A DNA stretch of 64,000 nt from Spisula solida (lineage: Eukaryota; Mollusca; Bivalvia; Venerida; Mactridae), in assembly GCA_947247005.1 (NCBI GenBank), contig OX365950.1:49018761-49082760 (forward strand). Direction: 5' to 3'. The position numbers and the translations under genes were made by a program. The notes beneath the pieces are model-generated. The model was not told the DNA's origin and searched no databases. It saw nothing but the letters and a program-made list of their open reading frames with translations. Positions 1 to 10,700 of the stretch are shown piece after piece (within the stretch, counting starts at the first letter, position 1; each line of letters opens with the position of its first letter).

Positions 1-2870
1 CTACATGTTACATTATAGTTGGACAACGTCTTACAGCAGAGTAAGTAGAGACTACATGTTACATTATAGTTGGACAACGTCTTACAGCAGAGTAAGTAGT
101 GACTACATGTTACATTATAGTTGGACAACATCTTACAGCAGAGTAAGTAGAGACTACATGTTATATTATAGTTGGACAACGTACGTCGTACAGCAGAGTA
201 AGTAGAGACTACATGTTACATTGTAGTTGGACAACGTACGTCGTACAGCAGAGTAAGTAGTGACTACATGTTACATTATAGTTGGACAACGTACGTCGTA
301 CAGCAGAGTAAGTAGAGACTACATGTTACATTGTAGTTGGACAACGTACGTCGTACAGCAGAGTAAGTAGAGACTACATGTTATATTATAGTTGGACAAC
401 GTACGTCGTACAGCAGAGTAAGTAGAGACTACATGTTACATTATAGTTGGACAACGTACGTCGTACAGCAGAGTAAGTAGTGACTACATGTTACATTATA
501 GTTGGACAACGTACGTCGTACAGCAGAGTAAGTAGAGACTACATGTTACATTATAGTTGGACAATGTCTTACAGCAGAGTAAGTAGTGACTACATGTTAC
601 ATTATAGTTGGACAATGTCTTACAGCAGAGTAAGTAGAGACTACATGTTACATTATAGTTGGACAATGTCTTACAGCAGAGTAAGTAGTGACTACATGTT
701 ACATTATAGTTGGACAATGTCTTACAGCAGAGTAAGTAGTGACTACATGTTACATTATAGTTGGACAACGTCTTACAGCAGAGTAAGTAGTGACTACATG
801 TTACATTATAGTTGGACAATGTCTTACAGCAGAGTAAGTAGAGACTACATGTTACATTATAGTTGGACAACGTCTTACAGCAGAGTAAGTAGTGACTACA
901 TGTTACATTATAGTTGGACAACATCTTACAGCAGAGTAAGTAGTGACTACATGTTACATTATAGTTGGACAACGTCTTATAGCAGAGTAAGTAGAGACTA
1001 CATGTTACATTATAGTTGGACAATGTCTTACAGCAGAGTAAGTAGTGACTACATGTTACATTATAGTTGGACAACGTCTTACAGTAGAGTAAGTAGAGAC
1101 TACATGTTACATTATAGTTGGACAACGTCTTACAGTAGAGTAAGTAGAGACTACATGTTACATTATAGTTGGACAACGTCTTACAGTAGAGTAAGTAGAG
1201 ACTACATGTTACATTATAGTTGGACAACGTCTTACAGTAGAGTAAGTAGAGACTACATGTTACATTATAGTTGGACAACGTCTTATAGCAGAGTAAGTAG
1301 AGACTACATGTTACATTATAGTTGGACAACATCTTACAGCAGAGTAAGTAGTGACTACATGTTACATTATAGTTGGACAACGTACGTCTTATAGCAGAGT
1401 AAGTAGAGACTACATGTTACATTATAGTTGGACAATGTCTTACAGCAGAGTAAGTAGAGACTACATGTTACATTATAGTTGGACAACATCTCACAGCAGA
1501 GTAAGTAGAGACTACATGTTACATTATAGTTGGACAACGTCTTACAGCAGGGTAAGTAGAGACTACATGTTACATTATAGTTGGACAACATCTTACAGCA
1601 GGGTAAGTAGAGACTACATGTTACATTATAGTTGGACAACATCTCACAGTAGAGTAAGTAGAGACTACATGTTACATTATAGTTGGACAATGTCTTACAG
1701 CAGAGTAAGTAGAGACTACATGTTACATTATAGTTGGACAACATACGTCTTACAGCAGAGTAAGTAGAGACTACATGTTACATTATAGTTGTACAACATC
1801 TTACAGCAGAGTAAGTAGAGACTACATGTTACATTATAGTTGGACAACGTCTTATAGCAGAGTAAGTAGAGACTACATGTTACATTATAGTTGGACAACA
1901 TCTTACAGCAGAGTAAGTAGAGACTACATGTTACATTATAGTTGGACAACGTCTTACAGCAGAGTAAGTAGAGACTACATGTTACATTATAGTTGGACAA
2001 CGTACGTCTTACAGCAGAGTAAGTAGAGACTACATGTTACATTATAGTTGGACAATGTCTTACAGCAGAGTAAGTAGAGACTACATGTTACATTATAGTT
2101 GGACAACGTCTCACAGCAGAGTAAGTAGAGACTACATGTTACATTATAGTTGGACAACATACGTCTTACAGCAGAGTAAGTAGAGACTACATGTTACATT
2201 ATAGTTGGACAACGTACGTCTTACAGCAGAGTAAGTAGAGACTACATGTTACATTATAGTTGGACAACGTCTCACAGCAGAGTAAGTAGAGACTACATGT
2301 TACATTATAGTTGGACAACGTCTCACAGCAGAGTAAGTAGAGACTACATGTTACATTATAGTTGGACAATGTCTCACAGCAGAGTAAGTAGAGACTACAT
2401 GTTACATTATAGTTGGACAACGTCTCACAGCAGAGTAAGTAGAGACTACATGTTACATTATAGTTGGACAACGTCTCACAGCAGAGTAAGTAGAGACTAC
2501 ATGTTACATTATAGTTGGACAACGTCTCACAGCAGAGTAAGTAGAGACTACATGTTACATTATAGTTGGACAACGTCTCACAGCAGAGTAAGTAGAGACT
2601 ACATGTTACATTATAGTTGGACAATGTCTCACAGCAGAGTAAGTAGAGACTACATGTTACATTATAGTTGGACAACGTCTCACAGCAGAGTAAGTAGAGA
2701 CTACATGTTACATTATAGTTGGACAATGTCTTACAGCAGAGTAAGTAGAGACTACATGTTACATTATAGTTGGACAATGTCTTACAGCAGAGTAAGTAGA
2801 GACTACATGTTACATTATAGTTGGACAACGTCTCACAGCAGAGTAAGTAGAGACTACATCTTACATTATA
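1..2870. repeat. 51-bp tandem minisatellite array (with 55-bp variants)
   Basis: A head-to-tail array, open at the left edge, of a 51-bp unit containing CTACATGTTACATTATAG, TTGGACAACGTCT and ACAGCAGAGTAAGTAG. A second unit type is 4 bp longer (ACGTACGTCGTACAG or ACGTACGTCTTACAG instead of ACGTCTTACAG). It is common between about 170 and 530 and scattered near 1380, 1740, 2000, 2160 and 2215. Because 51 is 17 codons, both strands show long open frames (17-residue repeat beginning MLHYSWTTSYSRV on plus). Each frame breaks wherever a 55-bp unit occurs, so these are not genes. Variant units are regional: TCTCACAGC dominates 2100-2830 and TCTTACAGC dominates 550-2000. The last unit decays at about 2860-2870. 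If MGAT4 has exons to the left, the array lies in one of its introns. Confidence 0.97.
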
Positions 2871-2881
2871 ATGTAATAGTT

Positions 2882-3605
2882 ATTATCCCCGATGCAGGAG
2901 GCATATAGAGATTGTCCTGTCTATTCGTTCGTCTGTTTATTCATCTGAAAATGTTAACCAATACTTTCAAGTTCAGTGTAGCAATACCACGTGGTTTTTG
3001 ACTACAGTTCCAAGTAGAAATGTGTAAACATTGGAACACAAATGTAGCCATAAGTATTTTTATTCTTCATCGATTTCTATGAAATCTACGCCAACGCTTA
3101 GGGGAACATTATTTGCTTTCCATGAAATATAAAATCTTTTTCAGCGGATGTGCCGTTATGTCAATTACCCTGTGAAACCGTGGAACGTGTAGGTTTCACA
3201 GGGTAATTGAACAATCGGTAAAGCTGCTGAAAAAGATTTTATATTTCATGGAAAGCAAATAATTTCCCCCTTTGCGTGGCGTATATTTTATAGAAATCGA
3301 TGAAGAAATAAAATACTTATGGCTATTTTATTTTCAAATATTTACAAATTTCTTCTTGTAACTGTAGTCAAAAGTCACGTGGTATTGCTACACTGAAGTT
3401 GTTAAAACTCAAATATTTTTTTTAGTCCATCACAGCATGGCTTTCAAACTTGACCTACTTGTTTACCATCATAAACCCCTTACATTGTCAAAGCCATGTA
3501 ACACTATCCAATATTTAACAGAATTATGGCCCCTGATTGACTTAGCTTGTTATTATGGACAAGGCTTCCACCGAGTCATAAACATTTATTGAACGCAGTC
3601 TTGTT
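2882..3605 (+). mobile_element. Pearl/Helentron-like small element, copy A1, interrupted
   Basis: Starts near TTATTATCCCCGATGCAGG and ends TTATTGAACGCAGTCTTGTT. It aligns along its length with the uninterrupted copy at 33528-33840 (shared GATGCAGGAGG, CCTGTCT, TTTACCATCATAAA and GCCCCTGATTGACTTAGC). The alignment is broken by the foldback element at 2974-3395. A small terminal palindrome followed by pyrimidine-rich GTCC/GTTCG runs and a CTTGTT end resembles bivalve pearl/CvA elements, regarded as non-autonomous Helentron relatives. The class assignment is inference; the homology between copies is directly visible. Confidence 0.6.
2974..3395. mobile_element. Long-palindrome foldback element, family 1 copy 1
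   Basis: Begins CAGTGTAGCAATACCACGTGG and ends with the inverse, ACGTGGTATTGCTACACTG. The inverted repeat runs almost to the centre: the arms around 3116-3151 and 3225-3260 (TTTCCATGAAATATAAAATC and complement) and an inner CAATTACCCTGTGAAACC hairpin at 3160-3210 also pair. The flanks carry a 5-bp direct repeat AAGTT (2969-2973 and 3396-3400), taken as the target-site duplication. It sits inside element A1. No coding capacity. Other copies are at 9459-10329 and 60631-60935. Superfamily unknown. Confidence 0.85.
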
Positions 3606-3649
3606 ATAGCTTTATTATAGCCATCTAGTTGCTTGTACTGGCTGTATTA

Positions 3650-4640
3650 AGAGCATTGTTGTGTCATCCAACCTCTCCCTTCACCCTGGGGGCATACATT
3701 GTTGGCCCTCGTCCTTGTCCATCTTTCCTTCTGTCTGTCCTGTGCTATATCTCTCTCAATGGTTAGGAATTTAAAAAATAATTCATCGAAATTTATTCAC
3801 ACAAAAATGGTACAAAATTTAAGAGAGGTTGCTACTCAAGTGAGGGACACTCTTGAGAGGTTGCTCTCAATTTACTTGTATAAATTATTTTCTAAACTAA
3901 ATCTAGATTTAAGAAGCTTTAAATTACTTGGTGCTATTTCTAATCAAACAGTTGGGAATTATTTGATGAAATCTATTAAAACAAAAATGTTAACTTCTAC
4001 AGTCTACACAGGGGAATGGTCGATGTTAATGACAAGGTCCTTGAACATATCACTCGAAGTCGTGATAAGTGGTACATGGAACACTCGACCATTCTGTATG
4101 ATACTGTAATTATATCACCTATTTTCGTATTAGATTTCGTGGATTTTGATAAAAATCCATTTTCGTCCGGGGTCGTAAAATTTGATTTACCGAACATTAA
4201 GAGTAAACCCATGTCTGAATTTGAGAGGTCGATTAATCAGGGGGGTTATATTAAGTGGTTGTGTTCATCTGAACGAAATCAACGAAAATGCAACTCCCTC
4301 GAAAAATAATGATTTTACAAAGTAGTTAGTAACTGTATATGGCCATTATAAATCACGATCAACAAGTAATATCCTGTTCTATCATTCTTACTACTACATT
4401 ACATCAAACACGAGACAAAAACTTCCTGTTTCTTTCTATGATGATGTGTTACTAGTCGATCAGAAATGTTTGGCTTTGTTGTCTAAATATAGGGGTTTAT
4501 ATTACTATCATTACTGTAAGGGAACTTATATGATGTTGATGTTATATTCACAGGCTCTTTGTGTGATTTGTGTGAGTCTTTTTTTGCCAGACCCTTACCG
4601 GTAAATTGCATCGAGAGCCTAAGGTTATATGCATGTAAGC
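3650..4640 (+). pseudogene. Unrecognised decayed coding region
   Basis: Three consecutive protein-like stretches lie on the plus strand in different frames. The first runs about 3760-4015 (MVRNLKNNSSKFIHTKMVQN onward). The second is 4016-4309, starting MVDVNDKVLEHITRSRDKWY and holding VLDFVDFDKNPF; it ends in a stop. The third is about 4339-4560 (YGHYKSRSTSNILF, then PVSFYDDVLLVDQKCLALL). The residue mix is protein-like and the frame changes look like decay of one longer coding sequence. No family is recognised: no transposase, reverse transcriptase or other domain motif was identified. It may be an old mobile-element gene or chance open frames. No gene with good splice sites was found here. 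Confidence 0.3.
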
Positions 4641-4789
4641 TGATGGGACAAAAATGCCTAAAATACCAAATCAACCCTGCATATTAAATATACTTACTTC
4701 AATCAATAAGAGTCATACCAAAGACAATTTAAGAAAAAGGTACCAGTTTTTTGCTTGCTTGTTGCTTTACATTAAAAAGGGGAAAAGGG

Positions 4790-4960
4790 TTTTACTTCTC
4801 TTGCATCTTCGTACCCATGAAAACCCTCAGGAATGAGGTGTTGAGAGTGATTACTAGAAGTTGTAGAATTTGTTTCACAATTAACTTTAATAATTATATA
4901 AAGTATAAACTAATCAATAGGAGTAACAGATTTGTACCATTGCTTTGCCTAAATACAGAA
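4790..4960. repeat. SINE-tail-like repeat remnant
   Basis: The segment with CCCATGAAAACCCTCAGGAATGAGGTGTTGAGAGTGATTA, then GTTTCACAATTAAC and AGTATAAACTAA, is repeated with divergence at 59318-59460, 60012-60085 and 60390-60440, and more weakly at 25150-25250. In the 59.9 kb copy it follows a tRNA-like SINE head, so this is probably the tail of that SINE or an element that often adjoins it. Confidence 0.45.
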
Positions 4961-4996
4961 ATAAATTTTAATAATATATTCTTAATGAGATATTAG

Positions 4997-5256
4997 TTTA
5001 GACAGATCATCATTTAATACAAAACCTGGTTGTAGATTATATTGACAAAACAACACGTCGCTGGCTTAGAATGAGAAGGTTGAATGTGCGACTTACGACC
5101 TTAAAGGACTCATCTGCACCACAAGGCGCTTCTTATGAGCCTATTTTCATGAAAATCGGAACTGGTCCTGTTGACCAAACTGAAGTTGAAAAAGCTTATT
5201 TTTCCTTAGAATATAACCTACATTATGAGCCAATGAAAACGCCGCATTTTCGCGGT
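4997..5256 (+). other. Short open region of unknown nature
   Basis: A plus-strand open frame runs through 5071-5256 and can be read back to about 5030 (DYIDKTTRRWLRMRRLNVRL, later PIFMKIGTGPVDQTEVEKAY). No family is recognised and there is no convincing acceptor or donor. It could be part of the same decayed coding region as 3650-4640, or a repeat fragment. Confidence 0.2.
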
Positions 5257-5360
5257 TAAATGAAAATTTAATCATTAAAATTTTCTCTTTACAGACTTGA
5301 CGTCATGCGTTGGCGCTAATTTCTATCGGCCAATCAGAATGCAGAATGTTATATTCTAAG

Positions 5361-5465
5361 TTAGTTAAAACATATTAAGTAAATTTTAATGACTAAAAAG
5401 GCCTCGCTTCGCTTCGCTCGCTCCGACCTTTTTAATCATTAAAATTTACTTAATATGTTCTAACT
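5361..5465. mobile_element. Short foldback element with GC-rich loop
   Basis: About 40-bp inverted arms (ACATATTAAGTAAATTTTAA, ACTAAAAAGG and complements) surround a loop of CGCTTCGCTTCGCTCGCTCC. The only mismatches in the arms are at the outer end and near ACTAAAAAG. The GCTTCGCTCGC loop resembles the motif repeated in the element at 42504-43566. Confidence 0.7.
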
Positions 5466-5744
5466 ATAACATAAGTTGTTTTCAGACAGTTTTTTCTTGT
5501 TTTCTCAAAATATCAATTTTGTACTTACGACTTTGTAATTTAAGCCAACAACATGTGACCTTATACAGTGTATTGAACGCTTACTGTGATTCATTGTGAC
5601 ATTTACTTTTTATGTACAAATCTAATTCAGGCAAAAACATGACATGTACTGTATGTGTACATGTAAATGTCATGGATGCACACAATTAATGTACTGTATA
5701 TGTTGACATTCTCACAGGTGAAATACTTAACAAACATTCATGCT

Positions 5745-6066
5745 ATATTTCGAAGACCCCTTTACATGAGATTGGTGATGGAATTGCAGGAGCTTTCTAT
5801 AAAATGAGGGAGATTTTCTTTTTCTTTGCTCAAGTTTTATAAACTTAAATTAATGAAGTTTGTATGCAGTTTTCACTTATTTTATTTTATGACAATACCA
5901 TGCATGCTTCTTGAAGCAATTTAAACGGATATTTGGGATTTATTTCGTAATGTTAATAAAACATATCAGGTTCCAGTATGTCCAAGAAAGAGATTTGATC
6001 AATTTGCCTCCGATCACTCAATTGCGCGAGACTCATGCATGATGCGGGAGATCTGGCAATTGTATG
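5745..6066 (+). repeat. Interspersed repeat family 9, copy 1
   Basis: Aligns with 49470-49806: shared ACCCCTTT, TGAGATTGGTGATGGAA, GACAATACCATGCATGCTTC, CAGGTTCCAGT and GGGAGATCTGGCA. The repeated GCAGGAG words give it a semi-periodic look. Type unknown. Confidence 0.7.
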
Positions 6067-6267
6067 CACAAATCAGTGAATTTTGATATCAGGGGGATTG
6101 TTTGCAAATCGTAGACTTTGAGAAATTAGTACTGTTGCATTGTATATTGTATTATACTTGTATTAGTAATTAGATCATAAATTAGCTATTTCCGTCATCT
6201 AGGTATATATACCTGTCTGAAATTCACAAACTTGAGAAGCTGTCTACATTGCAAACTTTACGACTAT

Positions 6268-6452
6268 CAGGAGCGTAGCCAGCGATACGGACGTACGCAC
6301 GTGTGTAACATTAATTAGAAAAGTAAAAATATAAATATGCCAAAATGGCATTAAAAAACCCAAATTTCCATAATCTTAGGACCCCCAACCATAACACAAC
6401 AAACTTCAAGGCTTGTGTGTGTAACATTAATTCAAACCTGGCTACGACCCTG
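6268..6452. mobile_element. Foldback element (CAGGAGCGTAGCCAG termini)
   Basis: Starts CAGGAGCGTAGCCAG and ends CTGGCTACGACCCTG, with an internal direct repeat GTGTGTAACATTAATT. The 5-bp sequence ACTAT flanks both sides (6263-6267 and 6453-6457), a possible target duplication. Confidence 0.6.
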
Positions 6453-7261
6453 ACTATTACAACTTTAACAAAGCTTGTTGCAAAAAAACATACTATGTTA
6501 TTGAGTGTACAATCATGTTATTTACTAAGTAAACTGGTTAGGTGAATCTTTGTGTCTCATTAGATGTAAAACACTGTATTTATTGTTTTATTGTTTTTTA
6601 CCACCCACACATTAGTAAGTAACAAAGCTCCTGTGATTGATTGACTACTTGCTTGTTTTTTAGCCTTTTTGTAAATACCATCTATTCTAAGCATGCCTGA
6701 GAAAACTCTAACTTTGAATATAAACAAAAATGTATGATATCAATACTTAACTCAGTCGACTAGCTGCTTGTTATCCATGTAGATTGAACGAGTATAATTA
6801 TGCATAAAAAATGAGAATGCTCGAAATCAAACAAAAATGGACATTGGAAATGCATTGAATTGTCATTTTTATTTGTAAACAAAGGCTAGTGTCGTTTATC
6901 TTGTGTGTTATTTTACAGCTTATCATACTAGTTTACAAGTCTTTTTACTGATGTTAAGGTGTGTGGGGGGGTACATCAATATATCATCACACTCCCACAC
7001 TAGATACTACCAGAGATATTTAAGCAGTTACATTATACTTGAATATTCCCCCCCAAAGGACGATCATATATTGATTGATATTTGTATTAATTTTTTTGTC
7101 AATGCAAAACAAAGGTCAATGTTATATAGTAACATGGAAAAGGTCAATTCTGCTATGTGATATCAGAGGTCAGAGGTGTCATTGTAATGTGTAACTAGAG
7201 GTCATAGGTATGCCGTCAAATGTTGACCTGTACGGCATCCAAAAATTTGGATAATTACTCT
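6453..7261. other. Gene-free stretch with one repeat relic
   Basis: No exon is supported. The segment at about 6700-6895 (ending TATTTGTAAACAAAGGCTAG) is homologous to 21030-21195, so it is a relic of an interspersed repeat. The rest shows only AT-rich, low-complexity sequence. Confidence 0.5.
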
Positions 7262-7452
7262 ACAGTACCAACTCTCAAGAGCTGCCCTCTGTAGAGCAAC
7301 AGCCTCTTTATAACAACACCATGAAAATTTCTGTAAGCTCAGATATTTACTATAAATTTAACCTCTGTAGAGCAACAACCTCTGTACAATGGCTAATATT
7401 CAAGCTCCCAATAGGTGTTGATCTACAGAGGTTGAACTGTAGTTTTGATTAT
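7262..7452. mobile_element. CTCTGTAGAGCAACA foldback element, family 6 copy 1
   Basis: Outer ends TCTACAGTACCAACTCTCAA and GAGGTTGAACTGTAG. It contains CCTCTGTAGAGCAACAACC twice and TACTATAAATTTA. Related copies are at 34014-34194, 53592-53730 and 54946-55112, with a weaker one near 11190-11325. ACAGTnCAACCTC ends resemble pogo/Tigger-type termini; that class is inference. Confidence 0.6.
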
Positions 7453-7732
7453 CTTACTGATATTGTTCCTCATATAGATTTGGCTCTAACACCGTTTCTC
7501 AACATTCTGATTCACCTAACTAGTTTCCCTGGACTCTATTCTCATTTTCACCATGACCAGCAACTTCTCCACACGTGGAGGAAAATTGACATTGTTGATT
7601 GCCGTGGTATAAATCCAGCGCACTATATAGCCACTGGACTACTGGACCACCTTTGTATGTAGATGATGTATCATCACAGTATGGTTAAAACTTTGAACTG
7701 AGGAAATGTCTATGTTATGACTTTTATTTCAG

Positions 7733-10700
7733 GTTCAGTGAGGCGTTGGCAGCAGGATTGTTAGAAGTGATCGCTCCACCTGCTGAGTTCTATCCAGATA
7801 TGGATCATCTTAAACTTACATTTGGTGATACACAAGAACGAGTCAGGTACAATTATATACATATTGTGCACCCGGTTGCCAGTATGGTTTGATCTGTGTT
7901 AGTGTTGATGTCTCATTGTTTAAAGTTACATCATATTATTAAAAAAATTAATGCCAAGCATAGCCTTTATTTGCCAGTCAGATTTCCGCTGAAATTTGGC
8001 AGGCTTCTGAATGCCTCTATCTGTATTTGAAACCGACTTGCCAGATTAGATGGCAAGCTCGCTAACCTCTGAGCTACGAGGGCACAAAGCAATTTTAACC
8101 TGGTTTCCAAACAGACTCTGTATAAATTATGCACACAAAATATTGAAAGGGCTTTGAGGCTTAAGAAAAAATCTTGCCCCAGATCATAAAAGCAGATTTG
8201 ACCCCCTTTTCTGGACAAAAATTTTCTTGACCCGAACATGCATTTATATCATGCTTGAATTGCATTGAAAATGAAACAGAGACAGGATTTAATATCTTGA
8301 CTGATCTAAGAATAAGGTTTAGTAATGTTGGCGTATCAAAACAGATGTGGATTTTCATCTACAAAAAATTACATGATTTGTGTTTTAACACTTGCGTTTT
8401 AACATTTGTTTTTCAGATGGAGAACAAAGCAGAACTTAGATTTTACATTTCTTATGTTATATGCAAGAACCCGGGGTTTCTATTATCTTCAGGTATGTGT
8501 GATTTTGTACATTGTCTGGCCTAAAATATATTGTTTGTTTCCGGGAACCCCCCCCCCCCCCCCCATGTTAGGTTCCATAGAACAGGACAGAATTTAAAAA
8601 AAATTACATTGAAAAAAAGAGAAAATATTGGAAAAAATCCAAAGCCATGAAAACCTTTTTGCTGGGTCACAGACTTTTTAAGGTTGATAGGGATATTGGA
8701 AACAAACAAATTTTAAAGGCCTCATACATCTATGTAATATATCATTCCGCATTGTAGTATCTGTAGTCTTAGATTGCCTGTATCATTATTTATTTGTTTT
8801 ATATGAAATAAAATGGTTTACAGTAAGTCCTCATTAAACACCTCAAAACTATAAACACCAATTAAAATGCCATTTAGAGAATATAATTATGGTTTTCTCA
8901 CTTAGCTACCTGTCTGCCAAATGCAAACAATTGGCCACTCAGAAAAAATCTAATAATTTAAAATTTACAAACTGGTGGTTTCATTGTATACCATGTGACA
9001 ATGATGGGCCTACCACCAACAACCAGCTAATATGGCACTTCATCTTGTTGTGAGGTCAAAGCTCTGACTGTTATAGTGTGGGTGGGAGACGTGTAAACTC
9101 CCCCCAGTGCCATATCAGAATTGACATCAGGTTTTTGGAAGCCTGGTGATATTATTACTCATAGTGTATGAAGGAGCCAACTTCCGGTTATCCCAATAAG
9201 TCGTACACGTTGAATTATATAGTCTAGCAACAAGTCGTACAGTGACTGGAAATCACAGTTGCTTTTGCTAGCAATAAGTCATACACATTGAATTGTATAG
9301 TCTCCCAATAAGTCATACTGTGACTGAAATTCACAGATGCATTTGCTCTCAGTAAGTGATACAAGTTGAATTGTATGGTCTCCCAATGAGTCATACAGTG
9401 ATTAAGTTTATTCACTGTGTTACCTGCCGATCTATGTAATGTATTAGTGTGCTATTGTTCGTGTAACAATACCACATGGTTTGTGGCTACAGTTTCAAGT
9501 AGAAATTTGTAAACATTGGAACACAAGTATAGCCATAAATATTTTATTTGTTCATCGATTTCTATGAAATGTATGCCACGCAAGGGGAAAATTATTTGAT
9601 TTCCATGAAATATAAGATCTTTTTCAGCAGCTGTGACCTTTTTTACAACACCCTGTGAAAGCATGGAAAATACAGGGTTCACAGGGTACTGGAAAAAACA
9701 GTCAAGCTGCTGAAAAGGATCTTGTATTTCATAGAAAGCAAATAATTTTCCCCTTAGCGTGCCATTATTAGTCCCCTACTGGTTTTTGACCTGAGGGGAC
9801 TATAGGTTTGCCCTCCGTCCGTCAGTCAGTCTGTCCATACGCGCCCACTTGACATTGTGGGGTGTGGAACAATAGGCTATATTTAGATTCTATTCATTCC
9901 GTTGCTTACGGGGTGCAAAATGTTGCTTATGGGGTTTTACAAACAAAAGAAAGAACAAAAAAAAACCACATCGTCAAGTCAGTGAGTCCGTCCCTCATTC
10001 CGTCCGTCAATCTGGATCCTGACGTAACTCAAACAGTTTCCAAGCTAGGTTTATGAAACTTGGTATGTGGATAGGGGGCAATAAGGGGATAATGTACGTC
10101 CAAACATATTTTGATTCCGACCAATTTTGTGGTTGCTATGGCAACAGAAACATTGAAAATGGCTTAAAACCGGTAGGGGACTTCTGTATTGCTTGCAATT
10201 CTTAATTACTTGTATTTTATAAAAATCGATGAAGAAATAAAATACTTATGGCTATATTTGTGTTCCAATGTTTACAAAATTATACTTGGAACTGCATGTA
10301 GCCAAAAACCATGTGGTATTGCTACACTGATTGTGTTATTGACTGGAATCATTTGATGGAATCAAGCAGTTAATCACATACATTATTCATTGAATGTTTC
10401 ATATTGCAGCGCTATTTCATAGTGAGTGTTGTGCGTTGATTTGAATTTATCAGTTTGATTATCTGTTTGTTTGTTTTGTTATTCATGTTGATACCAGTTC
10501 ATTCAATCGCAAGTCCAATAATTGCTCATCACATTGGGATATGTACAATATACAGGGTGTTAAAAAAGTTATGTTCTCAATGTTGAAATTTCAATACTTT
10601 TTTTGTGGCTAAATTCCAGAGGGTTCTACCATTGTTCTAATCTTCCTGGCATAAAAAGAAGCTGTTTGAGTAAGAAATTAAAATTGTACACTACGTACAT

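Noticed and set aside
5..2908. Long open frames on both strands in the 51-bp array (17-residue repeats)
   Set aside because: They arise from a period divisible by three, break at each 55-bp unit, and lack non-repeat coding sequence or splice context.
7321..7662. 113-codon open frame just before the first MGAT4 exon
   Set aside because: Its first third lies in a family 6 foldback element and the rest shows no match to the expected upstream MGAT4 sequence or any other family.
8549..8566. Long C run, also 10773-10782 and the G run at 43514-43527
   Set aside because: Homopolymers are noted only as possible sequencing-length errors; no function is implied.
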